Shown here in pieces: positions 1 through 10,700 of a DNA stretch of 38,893 nucleotides; the stretch's first letter is position 1, and each line of letters begins with the position of its first letter. The notes below the pieces were generated by a model that made no database searches, was not told the DNA's origin, and saw only the letters and a program-made list of their open reading frames with translations. The translations under genes and the position numbers were made by a program. Origin of the DNA: Nemertoderma westbladi (taxonomy: Eukaryota > Xenacoelomorpha > Nemertodermatida > Nemertodermatidae); assembly GCA_032718475.1 (NCBI GenBank), contig JAUCBJ010008039.1, forward strand, positions 1 through 38,893, in the 5' to 3' direction.

Positions 1-1
1 T

Positions 2-649
2 TGTGACTCACGCCATCGCTATTATCCCGGACGCGCCTATGAAGGAGTTTATGCGTTCCATCCATATTTGTTTGCCTCCGTCGAGCAGAAATCTCGCCTA
101 TCAAGTTATGAACTATTGAAGTGCGTTGGAGAATGTATTTCAACCAAATATGTGCGTAAATTTCTCAGGAGCATTAATCCGAGTGACATCCAGTCTTACA
201 ACTTAATAAACTTTATCCGTCAAGACCCTGCCTATGGAGACTTATTCGTCAACTCACACCCTGAGTTACAAGAGGTATATCGACGGCCTTACGAGTATCG
301 AGCCCGCGAACGCGAGTTAGAAAGAACCATTAAACCAAGGAAGTTTCTAACTGCCTATGGTCCACCCACGGCCCTCGTTCAGACCACTCGTAAAGGACCC
401 GTAAGAGCGGCTGTCTTGAAACGAGCTCTCAAAGCCGTTAGACCCCTCTCCCCGGACGTTGATGTCCATCAACCCGGTACTTCTACCGGCGGATATACCG
501 ATCGCAATCCCATACCTTCTGATGCAATCATATTGCACCCTTCACCCCGGAGTTATAGCCCTCCTAGTAAAGTGGCTCGCCCCAAAGAGAAAAGGACTCT
601 TGCTAGCTTCAAAAAACTGCGTAAACGCCGTCCGCGCAAGAAAGACTAA
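2..649 (+). CDS. 3' part of unrecognised open reading frame, cut by window edge
   Basis: An open frame runs without a stop from the first bases to TAA at 647-649, about 215 codons, so the true start lies left of the window; the TTG at 68 is not a credible start. I do not recognise the protein. The first 110 residues look globular, with alternating hydrophobic and charged residues and several Cys. The middle is Pro/Ser/Arg rich, and the end is strongly basic (KKLRKRRPRKKD), like a nuclear-localisation or nucleic-acid-binding tail. Codon use is richer in C/G at third positions than the neighbouring DNA. Such a basic tail would suit the product of a mobile element or a nuclear protein, but no catalytic motif is visible, so this stays a guess. 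Confidence 0.4.
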   Translation, partial: CDSRHRYYPGRAYEGVYAFHPYLFASVEQKSRLSSYELLKCVGECISTKYVRKFLRSINPSDIQSYNLINFIRQDPAYGDLFVNSHPELQEVYRRPYEYRARERELERTIKPRKFLTAYGPPTALVQTTRKGPVRAAVLKRALKAVRPLSPDVDVHQPGTSTGGYTDRNPIPSDAIILHPSPRSYSPPSKVARPKEKRTLASFKKLRKRRPRKKD

Positions 650-2999
650 CTGTTTAGAGTATTTTTGTATTTTAGAAACTGTGATTTTGTATATTTTATA
701 GACTTAAATCCCATTTTCTGGGAGCGGTGTAAAAGCTTTTGTGGGATAACTGATACGTTTGCCTATGCTGGCCAGTTCCCCCCCAGGCGCTGGAATACTC
801 TAAAAAGGTTTTCTAACTGTATATATATTCCCCTCGCCCGCAAGGTACCTTTACAGGGGTTTTAACGGACATAAAAGTAATTCTGCTATATACGTGTTTT
901 AGTGGACATGGTAAGACAAAAAACTTGTAATGCACCAACCACCTTTCACAGCTTAGCCGTGATGATTCATATTACGACATCTAGCAGCTGGTTGCTGACA
1001 TGGAAACAGCCATTGGACGCGTGGTTCTTTGTTTGGCTTGGGCCAATCAAGGCGGTTTTTCCTGTCGACGTGTAGCTTTTCTGCCGATCATAAGGAGAGT
1101 GTTCAGTCTTACTGTTTTTTCTTGATACTTTGTTGTTATTGCTGTCTAAGCCAGAAACACCGGCATTTTTGGATAGATACTGCTGTACCGTAAACTGCTT
1201 GAATTATCGAAAGTATAAACTGTTACCTAATCTCACGAATCGAATATCACCTAACTCATTAATCATATTGTTTGTACTGTTATTTTACCGTCAGTTATTA
1301 ATTGTAAATATTTGTTGATGGAAATATCGCTATTTGGATAATACGGATAAATCACCCAATTCCCAATTTTCTTGATAACACTACAGGTTAGAGAGACCGG
1401 CTATACATAACAATTGCGATTTATATTAATGTGGTGTGTATTGAATCCAATGTTATTTAGCAGACCCTACGTGAGTCAATTACTGCTCTCTTTATGTGTG
1501 ATCAAATGTACTGACTGTCGGCAGAATAGTGTGTATGATTGTGATTGGTAACAAAGTATTTCCTAAAGAATACGTTTTATACTTTAATCATAAGCAGTAT
1601 CGTTGCGTTTAGTATAAGTCTTAGTTCTGTTTAAATAGATAAAGCGCCACGTCCTAAAGGAACTGTTAATATTTCCCGAAAGCCAATAATATCTGTCAGA
1701 GATTAATCATTAACGATCTATCGAATAATACATTAGGTATACACTGCAACCTTACACTGTAATAATACAATTCAAGCATCCGAATTCAGTCTCCCGGGTG
1801 TAGATCCATCGGGTGAATGATCGCGCATGGGCTGACTTCGGCTAATGTTTTGCGTATTAGCATAAATTATTGTCGTATGCTAAAGTGGTTTTAATTAACG
1901 AAAAGACATATAAATTTTGGCAGGTTAAACTGCTAAAGGTCTTCGAAAGCGCGAACAGTCGTCAATCAGGATGTATGGCAATAATCTCTGATCTCCACGG
2001 TACAATACGGTACATCAACCTGCAGACCTGTCTGCTGTCAGACAACAGGTTTTACTGCATAGGCCTACTGCAGTACTGTATAAATATCAAACATCGCGTT
2101 CTAATTATACTAAAGTCCCTTACTCGTCATAAATATTATGCCCTAATAAATTTGAGTATGCTAACGCCACGAAAGGCATCGTTCTATTAGATTAACTCGT
2201 TCTGATTTATATGTTTATTGAGTAAGAGTAACCTAAACAAGAACAGCCATCATCGCGGGGACTATAGTCTACCAGAAACCCTGACCCCCCTATGCCCCTC
2301 TTTATCTGTTTATCAACCATACATCCACTGATCCATGGGACTTGAACAGTACTTCAGCATTGAAATGTTTTGGACGTTTTGTTTTGAAAGTAAAAATATA
2401 GAAGTCTGGAAGTTTTGTTTGTTTTAATTTTTCAGGCAGTCACATTCCACCAACCAGCAACAGTCCCATCCCTTCCCACTATCCCACGGACCACCACACT
2501 GTTTCATTATAAAGTATTCCCATCTCGATGATGGGAATTAATCAGTAATCCGATGGGATTCACAGATTCAAATCCCATCTCGAAGTAACAGCAAAACAAT
2601 AACACGAAAGTCAATAGCTTTACAGTTATATTTGATTGCATTGAAAGTTAATAGAAAGAAGAAGTTAAATTGCATACCGGTATCCATTAAAATATCATGA
2701 AATTGATACGGCAGTTTAGTAGATTAAAACGGCCACAGCAAGATTTATAAAATGAAAAATAAGTAAAATCAGCACACAATATTATCAATATAGACATTGA
2801 AGACAATTTAATAAACAAATACTATAAAAAAATATCTACTAACAATCAATACATGATATATATAATATATATACATCAGCGACTACCATCGCCACTCTGG
2901 TTCAATCAGTCAGTCCGGTATCATTGTTAGCGTTTTGTTGAATTACCCACTCATCCTCAGACCCTCATGGACACCGACGACGAGCTCTAACCCTAACCG
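650..2999. other. non-coding stretch, no gene recognised
   Basis: AT-rich sequence with only short chance open frames. A small hairpin is visible at about 2550-2580 (GATGGGATT pairing with AATCCCATC). An AT-rich simple stretch lies near 2850-2872. No tRNA, transposon terminus or convincing exon was seen. Confidence 0.5.
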
Positions 3000-3341
3000 T
3001 TAGTCGATTCCTCCTTGACTGGAAACATCAGGTTCGGGCCGTTCGGCCCATACAAAGTCATTAGCCTCCATGCCTGAACCCACAGGATCATAAGATCTAC
3101 AGTATGTATCGGTATATCGTTCAGTCGTTTTTTCCTTTGTCAGTACTGTAGTATTGATAGGCTCCGTCTCGTGGGTATTCAGGGGACCCCCATTCGACGT
3201 ATTCGCATCTCCTCCTGGTTGTTTCGGGTACCACCGCCCGCCATATGCGCATCTCTTCGTGGTTGTTCCGGGTACCACCCCCGTTCGCCGCATTCGCATC
3301 TCATCGAGGAAGTTCGGGTCCGGGTACCCCGTGTAGGCCTA
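3000..3341 (-). CDS. possible terminal exon on the minus strand
   Basis: Reading the minus strand, an open frame of about 113 codons runs from near 3340 to a stop at 3000-3002. A weak possible 3' splice site (AATAG then GCCTAC) sits at its upstream edge. The stretch is clearly more GC-rich than its surroundings. The first half is a degenerate internal repeat of about 14-16 residues rich in Arg, Gly and Thr; the second half is hydrophilic, with many Thr, Glu and Asp. There is no signal peptide or membrane segment. The internal repetition means the frame could also be a minisatellite-like chance ORF. No family is recognised. Confidence 0.25.
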
Positions 3342-3581
3342 TTCATTCATCATTGTTGTTTTTAAAGACCTACCTACACCTACCTACATTCACCCTACAC
3401 GTGCACCTACATGTAGGCTACACATACCTACATGTAGCCTCTATGTAGGCTATACCTCTACGCAAAAGTTTTACCCCTTCCATTACATACCTGCACTACT
3501 TCTGTACTTACTATACATTACTTATTTATTATTCTTTATGCTTGTTTATCAGTTTATTTATTTTATTGTGAGAGAGACTAG
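3342..3581. repeat. simple-sequence ACCTACA-type tract and AT-rich flank
   Basis: From about 3366 to 3460 the sequence is an irregular run of CCTACA/TGTAGG words, many of them palindromic (CCTACATGTAGG). AT-rich DNA follows, up to the inverted-repeat element. No gene is seen. Confidence 0.6.
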
Positions 3582-3798
3582 GGGCCTCCCTAAAACCCGG
3601 TCCGGTCCCGGTCCCCGGTCCCGGTCCCCAAGACCCCTAAAACCCGGTCCGCCGGTCCCAATGATAGTCTACGGGGAATTTATCCAAAACTAGGACCGGG
3701 TAAAACCCGGTCGGTCCTGACCCCTAAAAGTCGGTCCATAAAAACCGGTCCATGCTTGGATTGGCCAATGAAGAAATATTCCAGCCAATAAAACAAGG
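3582..3798 (+). repeat. left terminal inverted repeat
   Basis: 217 bp matching the reverse complement of 5687-5903 almost base for base. The outer half is made of CCGGTCC words; the inner half carries CCAAT boxes (near 3757 and 3783, with another just inside at 3813), which could act as promoter elements for the interior. Confidence 0.85.
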
Positions 3799-3908
3799 AT
3801 AGTGATATACAGCCAATGAAAAGCTTTGGTTCTGATGAGATACAGAAGCAACTTAGGCAATGAAAGTGTCAGGCTTTAACTTCTGGGGAGAGGCAGAATT
3901 GCAAGCCA

Positions 3909-4269
3909 TTAGCGAACATCTTTAATTATTCTAGAGCCGTTATCCAAATGTCTGCGTGCGTATGTCTGTCCTAAAGTACTGAAGGACCATATCTGCTGTG
4001 ATATTCCATTTTCGGATATAATGGTTATCAAACCCTTAGCCGAAGATCCTTGGAGTGCTGCGGCTGTTAAAGATTTTAAGATGTTAAAGATGGCAGATAG
4101 AAGTGGCATTGGAAATGGGTTGCTCTACAGTAGGCCTAGTTATGGACGGGTTATACAGTATGTTCCCCTATCCATCCATCAACACGAATCCCCTGATGCC
4201 ATAGTTTTTTCCTTGAACTTATTGGAGGCATTTCAAAGACGTATATTGGACCTCCAGAATGGGGTCTAA
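3909..4269 (+). CDS. open stretch inside the inverted-repeat element, function unknown
   Basis: About 119 codons are open after a TAG at 3906-3908 whose AG could serve as a 3' splice site, ending with TAA at 4267-4269. The frame before the ATG at 4021 is equally protein-like, so that ATG is not necessarily the start. In AT-rich DNA a run this long without stops is unusual, which suggests a captured exon or a transposase remnant. I see no domain motif. The encoded segment is mixed in charge, with two Cys near residues 37-38. Confidence 0.25.
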
Positions 4270-5029
4270 TGATCCGTGCCGATGAGTTATTTACCAAATG
4301 GGAATCTGGGCACATTAAAATTTTATAATATTCATCAAATGATTTTTTACCTTCTGAATGACAATAAATTTTTGCCATTGACATTTTTATCGAACGTGGT
4401 AGGTACTATGCTAGTTAGTAATTGCTTTCCTGGCTAAGTTGATATGTGTAGGAGGTAGGTATGATGATCAGAACACATTAATAACCGCGTTATTTTTTAG
4501 TTTTATCAAGGTATAGGCATGTGGCTTTCTAGCCATTACCGGTATACTATAGAAACTGAAACAGTACATGCGATGACTGTCCGACTTGTACACCATACGA
4601 TCTGCATCATGGCCTACTACTGTACAGTACATTAGAGTGCCTATCATGCCTGCGCAATAGTCTGATAAAAATAACCCTAAAGTGATTACTGCCATCGGTT
4701 CCATATTACTTAGATTATTATTATTATTATTTAATCCAGGCATACATACCCCATAAAATACAGTAAATATTTAACATGGAACACAAATACCGGAGGCACA
4801 AGATAATTGGAAGGGAGACCGAATCAAGGACAACAAAATTATTGTTATAAAAAAATAATACTCAATTAAGTACGTCATAAATAGAGACTGAATTTAATTG
4901 GGGGGTGTAATATATTTATAATGTAATTGCTAAAACCTCCAAAAACCTCCATATACTTATAGAGATCATCTAGCGATTTTTATGAAATTTTCCATGATCC
5001 TTAAGGCAAGCAAGGCCCTTTCACATCCA

Positions 5030-5190
5030 AACGGAACCGTACACGGCGCGGTACCGCAGGGCCAGCGGTGCACCGCTGAGTGTGAACGACCCTGCGGTAT
5101 ACGAGCGATCTTAATACGAGCGGCCGATTTAAACTCATTTTATATGCCGACGACAGTACTCTTATTTTCTCTCAATACTGTATATATCTA
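5030..5190 (+). pseudogene. decayed LINE reverse-transcriptase fragment
   Basis: In one frame near 5043-5066 the words G-A-V-P-Q-G match RT motif B (GVPQG). In another frame at about 5133-5180 the peptide LILYADDSTLIFS is a textbook RT motif C with the YADD catalytic pair. The two are joined only through frameshifts, so this is a dead fragment of a CR1/Jockey-type non-LTR element lying inside the inverted-repeat element. Confidence 0.55.
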
Positions 5191-5686
5191 CTGAATTATG
5201 CCAGGACATAACGACGCAGGACCTAATGTCAGAATGTCTCAGCCTTAGGACCTAATGATGCAGGACCTAAGGACAACTCACAGGAACTAAAGACCGAGAG
5301 ACGCAGGACCTAACGGCCAAAGAACCTACTGACTGAAATGAAGCGTTAGCGATGCCGGTGGGGGATGGGGTGGTGATGACAAAATCCGAGGTCACATATC
5401 CAAGGCCATGTCACATCGGTAATCAATGGTAATTTCATTTTGTTATGCCGTAGTGTACTACTGTACTGTGTATTGCAGTATTGTATAGTATACAGCGTAG
5501 GGCCTGCCTACTACAATGCTAGATATATAAAGTGGGAAATAAGGCCGTGTGATAATTCCCACGGATGAATATGATGCAGGCCTACCTATAGGCCTACTGT
5601 ACATAGACAAAGACAGAAAGATAATCCCTGTAATAAAGTAAACACCGCTGTATCTGTGTATAGCAGCCAGCAGTAATACTATTTAA

Positions 5687-5903
5687 CCTTGTTTCACTGG
5701 CTGGAATATTTTTTCATTGGCCAATCCAAGCATGGACCGGCTTTTATGGACCGACTTTTAGGGGTCAGGACCGACCGGGTTTTACCCGGTCCTAGTTTTG
5801 GATAAATTCCCCGTAGACTATCATTGGGACCGGCGGACCGGGTTTTAGGGGTCTTGGGGACCGGGACCGGGGACCGGGACCGGACCGGGTTTTAGGGAGG
5901 CCC
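5687..5903 (-). repeat. right terminal inverted repeat
   Basis: Mirror of 3582-3798. The word CCTTGTTTCAC occurs both at its inner edge (5687) and across its outer edge (5902), where it leads into the 147-bp dispersed repeat. Confidence 0.85.
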
Positions 5904-6050
5904 TTGTTTCACAGTTATTCCAAGAAACCGAAGGTTTAAGCGTATTTACGCGTCAAAGATTCTGCCACAGCTCAAATTGCTTAGGAAGTTTATCGCTATT
6001 GATAAACCGTGATAGCGATAATACTTATTCCTGCATTCACGGTTTAACAT
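5904..6050. repeat. 147-bp dispersed direct repeat, copy 1
   Basis: Identical base for base to 17444-17590, same orientation, with similarity stopping abruptly on both sides. The inner 145 bp begin TGTT and end AACA. Internal pairing is striking: AAACC/GGTTT and GCGTA/TACGC small hairpins in the first half; in the second half TTATCGCTAT pairs with ATAGCGATAA (10 bp), while AAACCGTG in its loop pairs with CACGGTTT downstream, as in an H-type pseudoknot. It touches the outer end of the inverted-repeat element. Confidence 0.9.
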
Positions 6051-6539
6051 TTTTAACAAAAACAAATAAAATTTATAGCAGTTTGCTTTGTACCACAGTA
6101 CATACTCATTTATAAATCAGGTGGGACAACCAATCAAAATTTTATTTATATTTTATCCGATAGGCTATTTCTATAAATGCCACTATTACTGTATTACCGG
6201 CCGACCGGTACTGTTGAGGTTGACTGTATTACAGTATTACCGGCAGACCGGTACCGGTACTGTTAATTAAATCTGCTAGTGTATATATGTGTTTATGTTT
6301 TGGTTGATTGTGTGAATTATCGTATTCGTGGTCAGGTGGTGTGTGCCGGCAACTGTTACTGTACCTTACTGCCTTAGTTATGCTGTTATGTGTATATATC
6401 ATATCAGTATACAGGTATATGTCTGTATGTATGGAGCGTTTTGTTTGTGTGTATGGCCATTGCTGCATAGTAAAATAGACAATGTTTTGGATTTATTGTC
6501 GTTAAGGGTAACAGGTAAAGCCCAGTAGCGGAAGTTTTC
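6051..6539. other. non-coding, rich in CCGGTA/TACCGG words
   Basis: AT-rich with repeated TACCGGTA-like words around 6185-6262 and TG/TA-rich sequence near 6270-6430. No gene is recognised. Confidence 0.5.
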
Positions 6540-6668
6540 GAATAAACATCCAAGAGCTGTCAACTGGCGATCTATTCTGTTCTGGTTGATATTACAGGCT
6601 GCTTGGTGTGAGACTTTTGTACTGTCGGCGTCTTTTTTGTGGACTTGAAAGAAAAAGTCATGGAAAAG
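6540..6668 (+). promoter_or_regulatory. possible spliced leader exon upstream of the BEL/Pao frame
   Basis: At 6660 an ATG is followed by GAAAAG and then GTAAGT at 6669, a perfect 5' splice site. The nearest acceptors before the large frame are AG at 7679-7680 (preceded by TATAGTTTTT) and AG at 7687-7688. Joining to the second would run in frame into the ATG at 7704, adding eight residues; joining to the first would give a ten-codon upstream ORF ending just before that ATG. The 5' limit of the exon is arbitrary. This is inference from splice consensus only. Confidence 0.25.
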
Positions 6669-7703
6669 GTAAGTTTCATTATATTTTGTCTATAGTCCGT
6701 TAGTAGATTTATAATACCGGTACATTATATTTCAAGTTAATTGTGGTATTATAACGCCCTGGATCAGTGGATCAGGTGAAAAGGGTAGGTAAACAAGTAT
6801 TTTAATACGGTCCCGTCATTAACTAGGCAGCTAGACCAATCTCTATAGCGGAATAGTGTCTATATTAGGCCTACAGTATATATACTGATATACCGGTACT
6901 TTTGCTCTTTTGTATAATATATGTTTAGAACCCTGATAAATAGGCCTATATTTATATATTTACCGGTTCTATGAAGGTATATTACAGTATTATATGGATG
7001 GCTAGACGTTGTAGTTGTTGAGTCTTTAAGCACAACCTGCATTGCAACATAGTTGTAGGGTATAGGCCTACTAATAATTTACTGTAATTAAAAGTAGGTC
7101 ATTTAAATATGCCTTATGTTATATAATACTATGCCCATTTGTTCAGTTTCTCTATACTTTATAATTTGAGTAGCCCATGGCGCAATTACATATAATTATT
7201 GATAGTCTATTCAATTGATCTTTTTTACTTACTTCTGTACTTATGTTATGTATTGCAGTAGGCAGGTAAGCTAGGCTACCGGTACTGTGCGACTTGCAAT
7301 TGCAGAATTGTATAACCTTTGTTTGGGTTTTATTACCGTATTATATTGGATATTTGGTCATAGGCCTATCCAAAATCCCAAGATATAGTTACATTCGTTC
7401 TAGATCATTAGAGTAAACGTGCAGACGTGTATCGTGTTGGTAGGCCTGGCCTACTACACTTGTATAGATATATACTGTAGATAGGTTACTATACTATAGC
7501 CTACTATAGCCTACTATAAAACTATATACTTTCTCATCTAGCTTACAGCAACCAATATTGAATTATTTAAGAACAGTAGTCATACACAAAACATACCGGT
7601 ACCAGTTAAATTTTCTGCCAGTATAAAGTACATATTTTTATTTACCTCTGGCATTTTCAACTATAATTTATAGTTTTTAGACTGGTAGGGTAATAAGGTA
7701 AAC
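6669..7703. other. candidate 5' intron or leader, TAGGCCTA-rich
   Basis: About 1 kb of AT-rich sequence with several copies of TAGGCCTA and TACCGGTA. No primer-binding site, LTR or coding stretch was found, although a 5' LTR would be expected near here if the downstream element were complete. Confidence 0.4.
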
Positions 7704-10700
7704 ATGTCTCAAATTGAGAACCTTAGTGAGATCGGTAGTGAGACTGACCTTTCCATAGCATCAGAAAATATGTCTATTGTTAGTCAAAGTGTTAGTGAAG
7801 AAAACACAGAGTCTAGTGATGCAAATAGGAATAACCTTGATGTGCATTTGGGATGTTCAAACAAGCATTTACCATCTAAGAGAGCACAAGGATTTAGATT
7901 AGCATTTTCTGAGAAGGTTAAGAAGGTACTAAGGGTAGCTTATCAACAGGAGCGAGATACTACTATTTCATATGTTGCACTAAATGACTTTGTCAAACAG
8001 ATAACCGTGGCATATTATAGTACAAGTAATTCCTATAAAGAACTAGAGTTAGAACTTACAAACTTTGACAGTAAAAATTATAAGTCTCAATATACCAGCA
8101 TCACTACAGCTAGAGACAAAACATTAGAATGTAGTATAGATGCTATTAAGAGATTGCAGATCATAGCTCACCAGTGTCAATTTGCAACTTTAAATGTTGA
8201 CTTAATATTTGGGCCCTTGGCTCAGTCGGCTTTCCAAGAGGATCCTTCTAGGTCAGATGATACAATGATGAAACAGCCATCAGCTGCACAGTTCATTGAT
8301 GAAGTAGAAAGGTTGGAATCACAAGTTGAACCACAATATTCAGTGTCAAATGTTACTAAGGGTACAATTGATGAAATAATAAGAACAGAGCAGGGGAATC
8401 AGGAGTTACAAATAGGTTTGGCTCATAAACGCCTAGTATTACAAGCAGAACATAGACAACGACAATTAGAAATAGAAAAAGAACGGCCTTTTTTGCAAGA
8501 AATGGCATTGAAGGATGAGCTAGATATCAAACGTCAAGAAGAGGAACTGAAAATTAAGTTAAATTCTTCTACTAGAGTAGCAAAAATAATTAATTGCATG
8601 AGGACTAGTTCAATGAAATCTGGATCTGCAGTATCTTCTACTGCTGCAAGTAAAAGTTCTAAAAGGTCAAGTCTATTAACATTTCTTCACGCTGAACCTA
8701 GTGCTAGTATAAAACAGACCCATATAAATTCTACAGTGAATGTTACTTCATCACTATTGAAGCCAACCATAAGATGTCAAGGTACCAGTTATTCCACAGC
8801 AGTGGAAAGTAGTTTGAGTGTGTCATCCAATGTTGCACCATTATCTGTTACATCACCACATGTCCAAACAATAACAACCTCATCAAGTGGTTATGTTGTT
8901 GGTCAAAATACAGTACCCCAAGACCAACCACTATTTTTCATTGAACCTTTGCAACAGGATGTAAGATCTAAGCAAATGTCAACTCAGATATCTCAGGTGG
9001 AATCAAATAGAGGGAAAGTACACACCTCGACACCTTGTAACATAAATCAACAATCTAAGGAAGATATTAGTAAAAAATCCACTGATATTCTTAAAACAGT
9101 TCCAACAAGTTGTCATTCAGATCATTTTTCTTCTAGGATATTTATAAACAAGAATAGGTATAGTAAAGCCCCTGATCATGTTTCTGATTCTAAGAATATT
9201 TCAGAGGATAGGTTTGTTCATATCAATAATATTCACAAGCAGTTAGATGATGTGGATAAAAGATTGATTTCAATGGAAAAGAGTATAAGAACATCAAAAT
9301 CAGAAAATAATGAAGTGCTGGGGAGTATTTCTGAATCACTATTCAATGAAATGGGTACTATGCGAAATAAAATGGATGAAATATCCTCAAATACATTATA
9401 TATTAATGAGTTTCATGAATTACAGCAAAGTCATGCAATATTGTCAGACATAGTCTTTGCAAAGCAACACAAGTATGATACAGAGGAAGAAGGTTTAGTT
9501 TGGGAAGGTTATCAGGAGAGAGGTCCTCCTAATCAGGCATATTCTGCACAAGCTCCAGGACTAGCGACAGCTGCGGTACAGTCTTCCAATAATGTCCATT
9601 ATAATTCAGTATCCAAGCATCCAAATTCACATGCTACCGAATTGGCCATGGGAGTGGCACAGTATAGGAATAATCAGAATTCCAGTTATACTAACCCTTC
9701 GTTTCTACAAGCTACAACTTCAAGAGTGTCCACGGGAGCGGCACAAGGTCATAATGATAATACAAATGTAATATCGCAGGCAACTAATGAGACAAACTCA
9801 GTTCTATTTCCAAATGCATCAATTAATGCAGATTTATCTCAGCGGCAATTACTTGTAAATACACCAGTTTCCAAGACACCACCAGCACCTCCAAATTTAG
9901 ATTACGCCACACAGCCAACAGCACATCATTATAGGAATCCTCCAGGAATTATTGATTTATCTGGGGCAAGAATTGTTGAAGAAATGAGCAAATTAGCAGC
10001 TAAACAGTCATTGCCTCATCTATCCTTTCAGAAGTTCAGTGGTGATCCTCAAAAATGGTTAGGCTTTGTTTTAAATTTCCGTAGCTTTGTTTTAGACAAA
10101 CCTTTTTCGGATACTGAGAAATATACGTACCTACTCAATCTGCTTGACAAAGAACCCAAGAGATTTGTTGAGATTTATGATGGTACAAGAAATGCTTTTC
10201 AGAAGGCATGGGAATCTTTACAAGAACAATATGGAGATGAAAGAAGCTTAGCGTTGCAGCTTATGGATAGTATTTTCAGTGGTGACAGTATTAAGCATCC
10301 AAAAGATTTATTGTACTTTCAGAAGCAGTTACAATCAACTCGAGATAAACTTTCAACCTTGAAATTTGACTATTTATTAGATGATTTCAGTAGGTTACCC
10401 AAAATTATCGCTAGACTTCCAGATTATGTAAGAAAGAAATGGAGAAGGAAGGCTCAAGATTTGAGGGATAACAATCGCCAAGAAACTCTAGATGATCTAA
10501 TTTCTTTATTAAAGAAAGAAACAAAAGCTGAGAATGACCCTATTTACTCAGACAGGGCATTAGGTTGTACTGAAAGACGACATCATGGTTTGTCATTTAA
10601 GATGTCAGAGACTATCACAGATTCAGCAGATAAAGTCATGAATTCAGTTAGATTAGCTATAGATCATTTCTGTGTTCTTTGTCAAATTAAAGGGCACTCT

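Larger units (their letters stand above)
3582..5903. mobile_element. 2.3 kb element with 217-bp terminal inverted repeats
   Basis: Bases 3582-3798 are repeated in inverted orientation at 5687-5903 with only a handful of mismatches. The ends read GGGCCTCCCTAAAACCC and the mirror image, and the arms contain nested CCCGGTCC-type subrepeats. The right end continues as CCCTTG, which recalls hAT-type termini (CAAGGG...CCCTTG), but the left end reads CTAGGGG and no target-site duplication is visible. It could equally be a foldback element. The interior has no recognisable transposase; it holds a 120-codon open stretch (3909-4269), a decayed reverse transcriptase scrap (near 5030-5190) and a degenerate GCAGGACCTAA repeat (5200-5320). 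It is therefore probably non-autonomous and has picked up foreign DNA. Confidence 0.75.

Noticed and set aside
1870-2190. 106-codon ORF on the plus strand
   Set aside because: Alternate start only, composition like the surrounding non-coding DNA, no motif and no splice context.
5904-6050. Hammerhead ribozyme or snRNA in the 147-bp repeat
   Set aside because: No CUGAUGA/GAAA core and no Sm site or known snRNA motif on either strand.
5904-6050. H/ACA snoRNA in the 147-bp repeat (ACA near the 3' end)
   Set aside because: The terminal hairpin is too short and no convincing H box separates two hairpins; the pseudoknot reading explains the pairing better.
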